Assembly (NCBI GenBank): GCA_021234155.1
Contig: JAJEKV010000018.1
Span: 19,483,212-19,547,211 of the forward strand
Direction of reading: 5' to 3'
Origin: Isoetes taiwanensis
Taxonomy: Eukaryota > Streptophyta > Lycopodiopsida > Isoetales > Isoetaceae
DNA length: 64,000 nucleotides
Shown here: piece by piece, positions 9,981 through 21,993 of the stretch
Layout of the letters: every line of letters starts with the position of its first letter
How positions within the stretch are numbered: position 1 is the first letter of the stretch
Position numbers and translations under genes: made by a program
Notes under the pieces: model-generated
What the model was told of the DNA's origin: nothing
The model's database searches: none
The model's input: only the letters and a program-made list of their open reading frames with translations

Positions 9981-11837
9981 AATTGATACTATACATAATC
10001 TCTTAATGTATATGTCTTTTGAATATGTATAGATTCAATCAAATCTTTTATATGTACAACTGATATGTACTGGTATACATAGTATTTCTTACTTATGTAC
10101 TGGATATGTAAGGTATTCAATGCACAGCCTTCTCCAACTTACCTATTTATGTGCAGGCTGAGCTGTATGAGCACTTTGTGGAGGAGAATCCAGATGCAGA
10201 TGTTGGTATTAGAATGTTCGAATACCTGAAACCAAGTTGCATAAGGAAATTGAAGGAGAGAAACACTTGTTTGTTGTGTCAAGCATGAACAAGCGTAGAA
10301 TTTCGAAAAAGCTTTTAACTCTATGAGGCTGAAGTTTCACATAAATTGCAATTGCAATTGTGATGTATGTGCTGTTGGTACACATGATGGGGTTTGTCGT
10401 GGGCACAAAGCTTACATTTTGTAATGTTAGCACTCTTTGGAGAGAAATGGTTTGCCAAAAAGAGGAAAGGGAAGAGTGGCACAATCTGAAGTGCATAAGG
10501 GGGGATTGTGAAAAATGTGGTAAGCAAAAGATTCCCTTATGTCCAAAAGAGACTGATCAGAATAATGAAGATGATGTTAAATGGCAGGCTTACTGTTATA
10601 TGGACGAGAAGTCAAGGAAGGACACTTCTAGAAGACTAAGATTGGTGGAGAAGCAAACAGATGCTCCTTTCATGCTATCTGCCATGTTTGATCACATGAA
10701 AAAGTTTGTGCATCACAACTTTGCAGCTCATTGGCAGAGCAAGGAATTTAGGAGAAGCATTCAGAGTCTAAGAGATGATTCTGTGATATCAGTAGTAGAC
10801 TTTGCAGAAAATTACACATTGCAGCCCTTCAAAGAAGTGCAGTCTGAACATTGGAATGCGGACCAGATCACTATTTTGGTACACATCACTCTCTTCAAGG
10901 TAAATGGTAAGTTGCAGAAGACTGTTCACTTATATGTTTCTGATGATAGAAGTCATGACACACATTTTGTACAAAGATGCATTTCAACTTCATCTTCATG
11001 GTTGAAAGAGAATGGAGGATCTCACATGCGGTATCATCTCGTGGTGGTCGATGGTTGTGCCTTTGCTTTCGGTTCAAATCCGGAAGATCATTCTACTTCA
11101 TATGCGGTACCATTGTCAGCATGGCATTAGGTGGTACAATGGAATTTCTTCTGGATCAGGGGGCATGGGAAGGGGAACATGATGGAGAGGTCGCCAAGGC
11201 CAAGCAACTCTTGGCCGAGCAAAGAAGAGAGCATGTGATTGAAATAAAGGGTGCTCATGTTGCCCGTGTTGTTTTGAGAAACAAGAAATCTCAAGTTCAG
11301 TAGAGTGTATTGGGAAGTGAAGGAGGCCGAGATTGATGTGTCAAAGCCATTTGATGTGCAACCCTTCCCGGTGTCCAAAGTCGCAACTGTATCTTCCATA
11401 AGTCCGGAGGACCCAACCTTACTGATGGTTAGACCACTATCTTGTTTTTGCAGTGCCTGCATAAACTTTGAATGGCAGGCATGTGAGTCTATTCAACACT
11501 GTGGAAAGTGGACATTGAACAAGCTAGTCCCATGTGCACATGCTGAAGGTACAGGATTGGAATCAGAAACTGCAATATTTGCAAATGAGGTAGAGGAGTT
11601 ACATGATGTGATACAGTTTGGTGATAATTTTGCTTCTTTTGCTCTTCTTGGTAATGAGGAAGATGTGCCATACTATGTGCCATACCAGTTGTATATGTTC
11701 CTGTCTTACATGATTCTTCAACCTTTTCGATTGTAGTTCCAACTAAGGCCATAGATCCACTAGTTTCCTCTGTTTCTGCGAATAATAAAATGTATGAACA
11801 TGCAATAAATAAATGCAATAAGTAGTTTTTGACTTAC

Positions 11838-14625
11838 CATTTAAAAACAGCATTTCAAGTTCGGTCTGATGATGTGGCATTGGCTTTAGAATTAGTACCT
11901 TATGCACCTTGTCTACAACTGTTTTCTTTGGAGTGTCGAAGACCTCTATAATAATATCTTTTTCCTTTAGAGTGTCAAAGACGGCTTCATTGTTCTCCTC
12001 GCTCGCTGGTTCCAGTACTACAAGATAACTCATTGTCAACAGCAGCATAAACATCGAGAAAATGTAGAAATTAAACTAATATGGACACACACCTGTGTTG
12101 CCACATTCAGCCCTTTGCTTCAGGAGCTCAATTTGTTGTGCATATGAAGCTACAATTGTAGCTTTGCTTGTGACAACTGTATCTGTTATTAAAATAATGA
12201 GCTCAATTTGCTTCCTTATAAAATCCAGCAAATTCATTTAAAACTAATTACTTACTTGATGTTCCTTTTCCTCCTCTCTCATGCTCGCTACAAATATGTT
12301 CAATGTGTTGGTGACCTAGATGTGGACGGGGTTGACTTATCATGCTTCCCTCCATAATAATCATCTACACAACTTGAAAAATCAAGTGTCTTTTGCAGGA
12401 GGATCTACTCTGTTCTTAAGATCATCACATCTGAGGTGAAATTGAAATACATATGAAGAGACCATAACCACATATCACATACCTTTCTCTGCTTTTTATA
12501 CTACCCATGTCACCTGCAAGAATGAAAGCATTACCAATAGTAACTAGATGACCCAAGAAATGTACAATCCAAAAAGCAATGTACAATCCAATTCCAAATG
12601 TACTCCATGTATCCAGATTAGGAACTATGTACGTTTTATGTACCCACATCCAAATGTAGAAAGCTTCCTAGAAAAAGAATTCATAAATGCATTCCATGTA
12701 GTCAGATTAGATATATTAGATATATGTATTTGGAGCCAAGTGTAGAAAAGCTTCTTGGAAAATTGTAATTGCATTAAAATGTATCATAGAGTACAAAGAT
12801 GTATCAAAATGTCCCCAAGAGAAGACCACATGTTATACAAATGTACACACAGTGCACCTACTTATCCTATTTTCTTAGTACATAAAAGTAACTCCTCAAT
12901 AATATCCGCAACACTTGTACATCATGCACATTAATAATATGCATGTACTAACATGATATTTACACCAAACCTAAAAAGCAAAACGATCCAAGCCTACAAA
13001 TCTTCACTTCAACCTACATTTTAAAACCCAAATGTAATTAATATACTACGTAACAATTAATGCACAAACAATGCACAACTTCTAACTAATATCCATCTAC
13101 CAATCTTACACCGAACTAATAAAGAAAGACATGAAAGAAATCGATTATGCATGCTTACCTTTTCCAATCAGCCCTAATGCACGAGGTAGATTCACATCCC
13201 ATGTGCAACCTGGTACCGCGCAGTTGTTCCTTGTGCTAGCAAGATAGGAGATACATAATAGGCAGTAAGGATGTCTGCAAGATGCCAATACCACTGGGGA
13301 GGAACCAAAACACGCTTGCAATTTTGTGCAGGATCGAAAATCAGCATTTGGTCAAGCCTGCAATCGAAACCAAAGAAAGAGGAGGAGGCTGCAAGCTAAG
13401 GACCGAGGAGTGATCTAAGAACTCCCTCAATTCCAAAATCTTTGTGTCCCCCTCCTCAATTGCTTTCTTTTTTGAAGACCTTAAATTAAGTTCAGAATCT
13501 AGCTGCCTCAACTCAGATGCTTTTGCTTCCACTTCCTTGCTAAGCTCAGCTAGATCCCGCCCCCGCTTGCTCTTCTGCGCAATTCCTCCACCTTCCATTT
13601 TATGTGCTCAAACTTCATAGCACTACAGTCACTTTCATCCATCTGCTGTTGAAATTCCTGCAACTCTGACATCAGATTCAAGTAATTAGTCTCGGCCTCA
13701 TGGACTAGCTTAGAATATACTGCCCTTTCCCCTTCCCTATGCTTCAAAGTCTCATATAGCTGCAGTCTCGTCTCCTGTAAATTCTGCATCTCCTTACATA
13801 TGCTTTCCTTCAAAGAGGATCTGCTCTCAAGAAATACATTCAAACTGTCCAGATCTTCTTTTTTTGTAGAAATTATCATAGGACTTGTGGCCCTTGGCAT
13901 TGCTCGACTTAACTTTTACAACTTCAGTCAAAACCTCGGATTCTTTGACCTTGCTTTTAGCTGTGGCTGTTTTTTTCACATCATCCCAATCAACTGATTC
14001 ACCTTTTAAGTGTAAGGCAAATGCTCGAGCAAAATACTGATTGGAACATAGTGATTACGTACATCTTTCCTACCGAATGCAAACTTCGTACCACTTGAAA
14101 AATTCTGGTCTTCTTCCAACTTCACCAAATCATCCTTGTACCCGCACAGTAGGTTCCTTAGGTCCCCAAACTTACGTCACTAAAGAGTTGTATTCTGCAA
14201 ATTTTTCCTTGAATTTCATATTCGCGGATCCCTTGCGAAAATATCATGGTCCTCACTTCGGTTCTCCTTGCTCTGACCGGGACTTCCAGACTTCAAATGT
14301 GTCCCCTTTGGAAGCCACAGGGAGATTTTCTGACCGATGCGAGGGGCAAGCACTCTTCTTTGGTGTCTTTGCCATTGTCTATACCTCGCAATGCAACAAC
14401 AAATGTCTTTTAATTGTCCTAAAGGTGCAACAATAATCTGAGCTTGCACATGTAAACAAAACCTAAAGTAATAAATTAAAAGCGAAAGAAGAAAACTAGG
14501 GAAGAAGACGATTGTACCTTTGATTTGTTGAGAATGACCAAGCGACTTCGGAAGAGCGTGCTTTAGTCGCTTGCAAGAGATCGAGGTGCTGGATCGCAGG
14601 GTAAAAGCAGAGAGATCAAAGGACA
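11838..14625 (-). CDS. Possible multi-exon coiled-coil gene, function unknown
   Basis: Candidate exons on the minus strand with GT-AG borders: about 12364-12256, 12182-12093 and 12017-11838. Upstream are coding stretches around 13900-13340 and a possible N terminus MAKTPKKSACPSHRSENL starting at 14375. The 13900-13550 part is rich in Leu, Glu, Lys and Gln with heptad-like spacing (LKESICKEMQNLQETRLQLYE) and is probably a coiled coil. I recognise no domain or catalytic motif. It converges on copy A of the DDE-like family, with about 100 bp between the two coding ends, so it could be a second gene of the same mobile element or an unrelated host gene. Exon order and start are uncertain. Confidence 0.3.
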
Positions 14626-14782
14626 AAGAAACAAGAACGGGGAAGAAAGAATTGGAGGGAATTTTTCATTGCCTATTTTCGGTCGAAAAAAAAACCAAAA
14701 TTCACGGTAATTATTATACATTTCTAAAAATGTATATGTATTAAAATGACCCAATATTTTATCACCCTAACGTGCTTTTACC

Positions 14783-14903
14783 CTGGACTTTGAATCCAAT
14801 AGCCCGAGTTTAAATCTTGGTAGAACCTCCTTCGAGTAGTTTATGTAGAGACAATTTTAGAAAAGTCGAGTTGGTAATTTGCACAGGCTTGCATGCTTTT
14901 CAA
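14783..14903 (+). repeat. tRNA-Gln-derived 3' fragment at the copia border
   Basis: Begins inside the anticodon arm of a tRNA-Gln-like sequence (GGACTTTGAATCC). It matches 6994-7113 with only about four differences over the last 75 bp, ending in TTGCATGCTTTTCAAA, where copia coding sequence begins. Confidence 0.75.
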
Positions 14904-14906
14904 AAA

Positions 14907-17266
14907 AATTCTGCAAGTTGCATGGCATTGCACGGCAGCTAATATGCTCGTATAGTCCGCCGCAGAACGGAGTCTCGGAGAGAAAGAATCGTACAGTTCT
15001 GGATGCTACAAGAGCAATGCTTAAACATTCAGGTCTACCTAATTATTTGTGGGAAGAAGTAGTACAAACTGCAGTGTACATCCAAAATAGATTGCCCAAT
15101 ACTAGTATATGTAGAACACTTCCTGAAGAGCTTTGGAATCCTGATGTAAGTATTGATTTTTCTAAATTTAAGGCCTATGGATGCTTAGGTTATGCACATA
15201 TATCCGAAGAACACAGAAAGAAACTGATGACAGATCACAAACTGCTTTTTTAGTAGGTTATGATTTCGAGAGCAAAGCATTTCGAATGTTTGAGCCAAAC
15301 ACAAAATGAATTTCATAAGTAGAGATGTCGTGTTTGAGGAATGTACACTTCACAGGCGATGCAGAGAAACCGAAAATAAAATATCCCATGATGATAAAGC
15401 AAATCTAAATTTCAATGATAATGTCGCTGTTTTTTATTATGATAGTGACGATAGCGAAGGGGAAGATAATGAGAGATCCCAACAAGAAGATGAAAGTACA
15501 GAAAAAGCACAGCAGCCACAATGTGGAAATGATGTACGTGAAAATGTAGAACCACAGGTCATTGGAAAAAGGAAAAGGAAGGGTGAAGCACAAAGGTTAA
15601 TTGAGGAAGCAAAACAGGGTAATGGGGATTATGGCAGGGAGGTCACTGGAAGAAGTAAAAGATTACAACGAGAACAAGAAATCTTAAATATGTTAATAGT
15701 ACTAGGTGACATGCCACAGACATTTGAAGAAGCTATGGAGTCTGATAATAAAATAGAATGGAAGGAAGCTATGCTGGCTGAAATGAAATCCTTTGAAGAA
15801 AATAGAACATATGAGCTTGTATCCAGACCACAAGGGAAAAACATAGTCGGATGTAAATGGATATACAGAATCAAAACAGCCCCAGATGATAAATCCAGAA
15901 GGTTTAGGGCGAGACTTGTTGCTCAAGGTTTTTCACAGAGAAGAGGGATTGATAAACATTTGTCCCCATAGTAAAATTAACAAGTATTAGACTTTTACCA
16001 GTACTTGCAAATGCGAAAAACCTAGATGTACATCATATGGATGTATCTACAGCATTTCTGAATGCTAGACTTAAGGAAGAGATTTCATGAATCAGGCTCC
16101 AGGATTTGAGGAAGGTAGAAATAATGTTTGGAAGCTAAATCGAGTAGTCTATGGCTTAAGCCAGTTACCTAGACAGTATGGATGATTACTTGAAAATACA
16201 AGGTTTTTGTAAGCTTGAAACAGATGGAAATTTATACATGTACAGGGATGGAGAAGGTTATTGCATAATTGCACTTTACGTTGATGACTGCATTATGGCA
16301 GCCAACAATGTGCAATGCGTGAAATGTTGCAAAAACATATTGCAGAAGAAATTTAAAATGACAGACCTTAATGAGTTAAGGAATTTCTTAGGAATGGAAG
16401 TTAAGAGAGACAAAGAGCAAGGCTTACTTTGTTTGAAACAAACCAAAAGTATCCATAGCTTGCTAAAGAACATCAATATGGCTGATTGCAAGCTTGCAAA
16501 GGCTCCCATTGTACTAGGGCAAAAGATATGAAAGGACCTTTATCCTAAATCAGTGGTAGAGGCAAAAGAACTAGAAAAAGTTCTATACAGATCGTTGATT
16601 GCTTGTTTAATATATTTAGCAAATGGTTCAAGGCCAGACATTACATATGCAGTAAATATGTTGAGTAGATTTTATAACAATTATGGGAGAGGTCACTGGA
16701 TAGCAGCTATGCATGTACTAAAATATCTAAAAGGTACAGCAGATCATGGGTTAGTTTACAGATCTAAGAATTTGAAGCTAGATGCATTCACTGACTCAGA
16801 CTGGCGAGGATATCTTTATACATGTCAATCAACCTCAGGATATGCTATGATGTTAGATGGAGTAGTTATTGAATGGAAGAGCAAGAAATAAACTGCCATA
16901 GCATTATCAACTGCAGAGGCAGAATATGCAGTTGCAGCATTGGCAACAAAGGAAATAATATGGTTAAGAAGTTTATTAAAGGAGTTAGAAGACAAACAAG
17001 AAGGTGCTACAGTCCTATAATGTGATAACATGAGTTGCATTGTTCATACAAAAAATCATGTTTTGCATGAAAGAACAAAACATACGGAACTGCAAATGCA
17101 TTTTATCAGGAATATTGCAGAAAGAAAGATTGTACTAGTGGAATACATTCACACTGATCTTCAGCTTGCTGACATATTTACAAAGCCTCTAAGGAAAAGT
17201 AGATTCAATGAGCTAAGAAGAAAACTAGGTGTCACTGTATTAGATGTTAACAAAGATACAGGTTAA
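14907..17266 (+). pseudogene. Ty1/copia pol, 5'-truncated (integrase, RT, RNase H)
   Basis: Starts abruptly within the integrase core just before LICSYSPPQNGVSERKNRT, which carries the catalytic Glu. Then follow the integrase C-terminal region, an acidic linker (15400-15560), the RT start (EAMESDNKIEWKEAM, VGCKWIYRIK), the RT active site YVDD in LYVDDCIMAANNV (about 16280) and RNase H (SRPDITYAVNMLSR, DSDWRGYLYTCQSTSGY, then STAEAEYAVAAL). It ends in the usual HTDLQLADIFTKPL. The order integrase before RT identifies Ty1/copia. It is broken by several frame changes, a gap near 15970-16180, and a stop at 16889 in place of the residue after KSKK. Gag, protease and the 5' LTR are missing. Confidence 0.93.
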
Positions 17267-17393
17267 TGGGGGAGCACAAATGTCTGAACAGGTTTTGCCA
17301 AGATACAATGCTTCTATCAGTAATTTATCTCTTTACGGGTTGAAGTGCATCTAAGCTAAACAGAAGCAGAGAGATTAAGACATGATGGGGGAG

Positions 17394-17831
17394 TGTTGAG
17401 ATCATGGAATGGTTCATGTTCATGTCTTAACCTAAAATACGTGGGACGTTAGGAGTTTATATAGACTATTGGTTCTAATGGTCTATATGGTTTGTTTTAT
17501 GCTCAGATATGATCGGGCCAGGTGTCAAATGCAAATAGAAACCCCCGTGACTGAGCATAGAAAAATTAGCAGGAGTCTGGCTCTACATAAAGTATGAGGC
17601 CTGAGCTATCGGATAACATAAATTCGGGATGACTAATGAACAGGCCGTGTTGAATGATCCGCCCTAAAGTTTGATAGCTTGTGTTTGGTAAAAACACTAT
17701 TCATGCAATCGTAAAAGCATTGTTCATGCGACCATTACAATAAATTGTTTATTGCAGTTATATAGTGGTTGACATTATAACAAGGCTTAGTATTTGAAGA
17801 AATGTAATATCTTTGTGCAAGTAGATAGTGA
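17394..17831 (+). repeat. Start of the copia 3' LTR
   Basis: TGTTGAGATCATGG directly follows a purine-rich stretch (ATGATGGGGGAG), the usual polypurine tract and LTR start of plant copia elements. Without a 5' LTR the right border cannot be fixed; the end given is where the microsatellite begins. Confidence 0.5.
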
Positions 17832-17963
17832 AGAATAGAATAGAATAGAATAGAATAGAATAGAATAGAATAGAATAGAATAGAATAGAATAGAATAGAA
17901 TAGAATAGAATAGAATAGAATAGAATAGAATAGAATAGAATAGAATAGAATAGAATAGAATAG
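17832..17963. repeat. (TAGAA)n microsatellite, about 26 units
   Basis: An almost perfect pentanucleotide array of 132 bp. It creates an artificial minus-strand frame of ILFYS repeats that is not a gene. Confidence 0.97.
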
Positions 17964-19009
17964 TGAGGAGAGAGGGCTTTATTTCACAATACTCTATCAC
18001 CTTTATCGTGGCCTTTCAAAAAGGTAAAGCCCTCTTATATAAAAAGGTAACCTTTTAGATAATTGTTGACATCTTATAATAGTTTTTAGCCCTCAACATA
18101 AATAAACGATGCCCTACTCTTCTGTAGATATCTTTTTCTTATATTTTTAGATATACATCTTTTCTTCTTTATTTTTATGGGCTCTGAATCATCCCACGTA
18201 CAAAAACATCTATTTTTGAATAATTTTTGCCCCGCAACAAAAAAATTGTAAACACCATTTGTAAACGTAATCACTGCATCTTAGTAGGAACCAGAGGGAA
18301 AGAGATTAGAAAACTAAAAAGCAGAAAGAACTATAGTTGGACCATGCAAGCAAGTTTTGGAAGCTATTTTTGCAAACATATCCTTGGGAAATAAATTTGT
18401 ACAATTATATATCCAAACAAGAGTTCATGTTTCCAGCTTATGGGGAGGATTTGATACTTTAAATTTGCAATGGGCTTTTGCAATCATCTGAGGTTTACAC
18501 ATATATGCTTTTCTTGACAATCTTTAAGGACACCATAAAGCACAATTTCATTAAAATAGAAATTTCGTGATTCCAATTAGGGGCAAAATTGCTTTTTAGT
18601 CCTTTTTATGACCAATTTTAGAGCTATTATGGCGCCATTATGTGTATTTGTGCATGTGAAGCGCCATTATTTGTCGCCATTAAAAACATGACAATGCAGA
18701 AAATACAGCTAGGAACAAGACTAATTTTATAACAAGCAAGATTTGCATATCCATAGGCAATTAGAGACATGATCAATCTATGAGTTCGATAAATTTATAT
18801 AAAAAAATATTATTTTTACATTTGAAGTACACATAATTTACAAGTCTTTCTTCGCTTATCAGGCTCCTCAATGCCAGCAATAGGATTAGATGGCCCTTCC
18901 AACATTGCTGAAGGGATCAAAATAAAATCACTTGGGAGAACATAGACTATATTGAAATTGGTAAGGATAAAAATGGCAAACCCAGAAAAAGAATTGAGCA
19001 TCAATATTT
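17964..19009. other. AT-rich stretch without a gene
   Basis: No recognisable coding region, repeat or RNA. It separates the copia remnant from copy B of the DDE-like family and may contain the rest of the copia LTR. Confidence 0.45.
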
Positions 19010-20234
19010 ACAGACTTCACCCACCAGTTCTAAAGCAAAGGAGTTTGTGACACATAATTTTAGGTATAAATGGCAGCAAGCCATGTTTAGACAACTACTG
19101 AACATGTTTGCTGATGATACTATTGTATCAATGGTTGACACAAGAAATGATCATGGAAGAACATTTTTATATATCTGATGAAGAAAGCATGATTCTTTAT
19201 TTGTGCAACATTGTTTTCTCTTACACAATCATTGGATAGAAGAGAAGGAAATCACTTTGAAGAAGCATTATGCCTTCTTAGATGGTGCGGCCTCACAATT
19301 CAAAGGTAAAAAAACATTTTACTTTGATGCTAGATTCAAATCTTTAACAGGTTTAGACATGATGTGGAACTTTTGGTGCTCTGGCCACGGGAAGGGAGAA
19401 CATGATGGTGCAGGAGCAGTAATAAAGAGGGCTTTGAGAGTAGCACAGTTGAAGGGCAGTAAGATGACCAATGCACACGAGGTGGTGGAATGGCTAAAGC
19501 AGTACATGTCAACAGCAGCACCCACAACATATAAAAAGAAGATTCAAACTGTAAGTATAACTTTTTGGGAGGTTGAAATAGGACCAGTGGACAGAAAAAA
19601 TCAGTGGGAAGCATGTCCTATTGAAGGATCTAGAAACCTTCATTGTTTCCATGGGTGTTCAAATCACATGACATATTTACAGGTCAGAAACCTCTCTTGC
19701 TTTTGCACAGATTGTTTAGATTTGAATTGGGAATCTTGCCCCAATGCATCACATACTAAAAAGTTTGAACTAGTTATGATGCAACCCATCAAAGCTATTA
19801 TTGAAGAAGAAGTACATGATGAAGGAGAAGAAGCATATATTGGCAGCACTGATTTATGTAGCATGCAAGTATCTATAGGTGATGTCTTTGCAGTTGCGGC
19901 CCCAAATAACAATCACGAGAATGTGAAATTCTACCTTATCCTATGTACCAAAGCTAAGTACTTGGTGTTAGAAGACTTTGTAGATATGCAAGGGCAGAAG
20001 TTTGTGAAAGGGGATGAGGTCATAGAAGGGACATACTATGAGAAGTTGGTGAATTGTAAATCCAGCTACAAGTTTTATAGAGGAAATAAAGCAATTGTTT
20101 ATGCCACTCAAGTTGCAAAGAACAAAGTCAGGTTGGTTCAAGCAAAGCACATTGTTAAGCGGGAAATGGTTTACACTCTAAGTGCCAAAGAAGAACAAGA
20201 TATTCTAGAGAGGCTTCCCACGTTGTTGGAATAG
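19010..20234 (+). pseudogene. DDE-like transposase-like protein, copy B (longest open C-terminal half)
   Basis: Begins with EFVTHNFRYKWQQAMFRQLL, matching copy A's KFVHHNFAAHWQSKEFRRSI, so the N-terminal half is missing. After VSMVD, most of the segment holding FAENY is deleted. A 343-residue open frame (19203-20234) then carries FVQHCFLLHNHWI, LDGAASQFKGKKTFYFD, WCSGHGKGEHDGAGAVIKRA, the Cys cluster LSCFCTDCLDLNWESC and a C-terminal region with GDVFAVAAPNN and YLILCTKAKYLVLE that is also seen in copy C. Inference: DG and GEHDG supply the second and third acidic residues of a DDE-like site. The long open C-terminal frame suggests this copy decayed later than the others. Confidence 0.6.
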
Positions 20235-20439
20235 TGGAAAGAGCAATTGTGTAAAGGGTACTGTATCAGTACTTTTATGAACATAAAGAAGTTGCCGTAT
20301 TTTGCATTCTCATTTTTTATGCTTCAATTACAGAATTTTGTACTCGAATGTTGATTGAATTCCAAAAATTCAATCAATTTCAATTGTTGATATTTCATAC
20401 TATTTTAAATTGCTGGTATACAGACAGGGCACTGAGGCC

Positions 20440-20765
20440 AATTTACAAGGTAAAACATCTAAGTACAAGGTATAACAAAACCAATTTACAAGGTAAAACA
20501 TGTAAATACAAAACCACAAGGCACAAGGCACAAGGTATAACAAAACCACAAATTTACAAAGGCACAAGGTATAACAAAACCAATTTACAAGGGTTAACAT
20601 GTAAGTACAAAATAATTAGAAAAAGACACAAGGCCATCATCTTCATTAAACAAGGCACTAAGGCCTGGATTACAGACGGCACAAGGCCATTACAATCAAC
20701 TGCATTAAGGCCTGGATTAAACAAAAGGCATAAGGCCTGGATTAAACAGAAGGCACAAGGTCTAT
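20440..20765. repeat. Degenerate short-period repeat after copy B
   Basis: Many variants of CACAAGGTATAACAAAACCA, CAATTTACAAGGTAAAACATG and AAGGCCTGGATTAAACA in irregular order. Reading frames through it (for example 20348-20767) are repeat artefacts. Confidence 0.75.
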
Positions 20766-21059
20766 AGCATGTGTTTTCCACAAATTTACACTGGTTCCCT
20801 GGCTGGTTGCCTCATCTTCTGAAGAAAACGCCTCACAAGAATCTATGTCAGAAGAATCGAGCTCAGAAGAATCCACCTCTGTGGATGTTTCAGAAGTTAA
20901 GCTGTCATTGGACAAGCTGGTGGAATCAGAGCAGGTTGAATCAGAGGGCTCGAAGCTTTCTACAGACTTGGTTAGGAAAAAAACTTCATGGTCTTCAGGT
21001 GGCTCTTCATGCAAAATTGGCCACGAACCTATCGCATACCGCGCGAATAGCTCTGGCAA
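20742..21059 (-). CDS. Hypothetical acidic, Ser-rich protein fragment
   Basis: Up to 105 residues. A short N-terminal stretch, FARYAIGSWPILHEEPPEDH, leads into a strongly acidic Ser/Asp/Glu-rich region. The frame stays open upstream of the first ATG to about 21150. No family recognised. The 3' end runs into the degenerate repeat after copy B, so the last residues are probably not natural coding sequence. The composition could reflect a disordered nuclear protein or a chance frame. Confidence 0.2.
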   Translation of the reverse strand: MPELFARYAIGSWPILHEEPPEDHEVFFLTKSVESFEPSDSTCSDSTSLSNDSLTSETSTEVDSSELDSSDIDSCEAFSSEDEATSQGTSVNLWKTHAIDLVPSV

Positions 21060-21384
21060 GGAAGGGAAATCAACTCCCAGCGTTTGGCAGGGGCAGGGGC
21101 AGGGGAGGCAGAGCGAGAGCGGCAGCGCTTCGGCATTCTGTTGGGAGAATTGGATGATGCTTCTCTCTCACGACCATATAAAGGTTGGCGTGAAATAAAT
21201 TTCGGAGGCTACGATTTTAGGATTTTCGTACCAATAGATTTAGTAGGATACAAAGTGAAATGCAATTACCTTGAAATGACCATAATTTTATTTTCTAAAA
21301 CATTAAAAAAAAACTATCTATCCTGAAATGGCCATCATTTTTTTTGTACAACAATCAACTTATGTTGGCTTGGCACTTGTTTAG

Positions 21385-21420
21385 TAATTGTAATTGTAAT
21401 TGTAATTGTAATTGTAATTG
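21385..21420. repeat. (TAATTG)6 microsatellite
   Basis: Six perfect hexanucleotide units. Confidence 0.95.
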
Positions 21421-21990
21421 GTACGTGAACTCCTACGTAAATTCATATTCATGTATAGTCATACATTGTCTTTTAGTAACATGAGCAAGTTCAGAATGAA
21501 ATAAATACTCCCAAACAATTACATCCAAGCTGCTAGTAGTAAGATAAGTTAGCACACTACAAAGGACTTGAAGCTACATGACCTATCCACAAATCGCAAT
21601 TGTTATGTATAAGGAATGTACTCCATGGTAGAAAACTTCACTCTCTGGTCCATTGCTTGATTTAAACCTGCTAAAATATACCAATGCTGCTCAAATATAA
21701 CTTCCATAACAAAAGAGACATAAAACCCCTTAAGTGATTTAAGGTACCAATCTAGGATATGGTTATAAATAGCCCAATCAATAACAAACAAAATTAACAA
21801 GCTCCCATCTACAACACAGGTCCAAGGGCAACCCACGGTGCGTTAAGCACCAAACACCTTCATTTGTTCTATCACAAAAACATTATCACAAAATCTTGGT
21901 GAGCCAAACACCCTATTTTTTGGGGCATTTGGTAATTTTAGTAGGGGCTTTTGGTATTTTCTCCGAAATCTTCAATGTTCTTCTTGGAAT
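21421..21990. other. Non-coding stretch
   Basis: AT-rich. Nothing supported as a gene or RNA. Confidence 0.4.
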
Positions 21991-21993
21991 GGG

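Larger units (their letters stand above)
9111..11736 (+). pseudogene. DDE-like transposase-like protein, copy A (spliced, frameshifted)
   Basis: Exon 1 starts about 9111 and ends 9541 at a GT donor. It encodes a three-fold 15-residue repeat, then a basic region. Exon 2 starts 10157 after GTGCAG with YEHFVEENPDADVG and EYLKPSCIRKLKERNTC, followed by a Cys-rich region (CNCNC; CIRGDCEKCG). Next come VVDFAENYTLQPF, HLYVSDDRSHDTHFVQ, VVDGCA and GEHDG, then a C-terminal Cys cluster (SCFCSACINFEWQACES). Copies B and C repeat this order. Inference: the Asp in VVDFAENY, the Asp in DG and the Glu in GEHDG form a DDE-type nuclease triad. I do not recognise a named transposase superfamily. Frameshifts occur near 9472, 10288 and 11050, so this copy is dead. 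Confidence 0.6.

Noticed and set aside
9111-11736. Copy A as a member of the KDZ, CACTA, hAT or Mutator transposases
   Set aside because: The motifs VDFAENY, DG--QFKG and GHGKGEHDG do not match the signatures I know for those groups, so I left the family unnamed.
17758-18000. Minus-strand 80-residue frame made of ILFYS repeats
   Set aside because: It is a direct translation of the (TAGAA)n microsatellite.
20348-20767. 139-residue frame
   Set aside because: A translation of the degenerate CAAGGTATAACAAAACC-type repeat.
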